From: Colletes latitarsis
Lineage: Eukaryota > Arthropoda > Insecta > Hymenoptera > Colletidae
DNA: 64,000 nt
Reading direction: 5' to 3'
NCBI RefSeq assembly: GCF_051014445.1
Contig: NC_135137.1
Coordinates: forward strand, 17,609,501-17,673,500
Position 1 is the stretch's first letter, and each line of letters opens with the position of its first letter. A model generated the notes under the pieces. The model saw only the letters and a program-made list of their open reading frames with translations. It made no database searches and had not been told where the DNA came from. Shown here in pieces: positions 63,823-64,000 of the stretch. The position numbers and the translations under genes were made by a program.

Positions 63823-64000
63823 GTAGGTGCCTCCCTTTGGTGTCTCCTCAGCCTGGCGGTAATCACAAGAAAATTGAAGCATAATTTTTGCAACTTTCTT
63901 ATGTCTCGATCGTTTATACGATCGAGACGACCGCTCAATTCTGCACGGAGGGATCGAACACCTTGCTGGTGTATATTCTCGATCACTCCACAGGATATCG
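63823..64000 (+). mobile_element. LTR-like fragment L7, close to L3, cut by window end
   Basis: It begins GTAGGTGCCTCCC and is a near match to the reverse complement of 16310-16492 in L3, also related to 25224-25380 in L4. In L3 the sequence before this point is TCACGAG, which is not what precedes the family A copy at 58590, so the left half of this LTR is missing or rearranged. Confidence 0.75.

Overview
This is a eukaryotic, almost certainly insect, repeat block. It contains an array of a 19-bp satellite, non-LTR retrotransposons of the R1 type (APE-like endonuclease plus reverse transcriptase, no RNase H), and long TG...CA elements that look like solo LTRs. Within arthropods a hymenopteran is a guess, not something the sequence proves. 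I found no host protein gene, tRNA, rRNA, CRISPR array or bacterial feature. The open frames in the satellite are by-products of its 19-bp period.

Satellite: the consensus monomer is AGTAAGCTAGTAAGCAAGC, built on a repeated GTAAGC core. It runs on the plus strand over most of the window and on the opposite strand from 11900 to about 14340. Segments are 4654-9078, 11900-15639, 17365-18155, 19137-20357, 22622-22679, 23909-24391, 26028-29927, 31814-31889, 33116-33181, 40200-40259, 46679-47781, 52641-53088, 54785-55056, 55339-56608 and 57236-57768.

Non-LTR elements: a GC-rich family (here 'family A') is present as ten copies or fragments. They are 1-4653 (intact ORF2, cut by the window edge), 18156-19136, 20358-22621 (minus strand), 22680-23908, 31890-33115, 34231-40199 (full length), 47782-52640 (bounded by inverted copies of its own 5' end), 53089-54784, 55057-55338 and 58591-63822. 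A second, unrelated-at-DNA-level R1-type element ('family B') is complete at 40260-46678 with a 14-bp target duplication. A 627-bp non-coding element at 56609-57235 shares the 3' terminal sequence of family A and may borrow its machinery.

LTR-like elements: 9079-11899 (holding a nested one, 9200-11681), 15640-17364 (minus), 24392-26027, 29928-31813, 33182-34230, 57769-58590 and 63823-64000. Five of them share a pair of short conserved motifs although the rest of their sequence has diverged.

How the parts fit: family A copies insert repeatedly at the same phase of the satellite. The poly(A) tail is followed by GTAAG/GTATG/GTAGG, with 14-18 bp target duplications where they can be read. This points to a retrotransposon with a preference for the satellite's GTAAGC core. 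The most unusual objects are the foldback copy at 47782-52640, the family A chimera at 58591-63822, the tail-sharing non-autonomous element, and the satellite inversion at 11900-14340.
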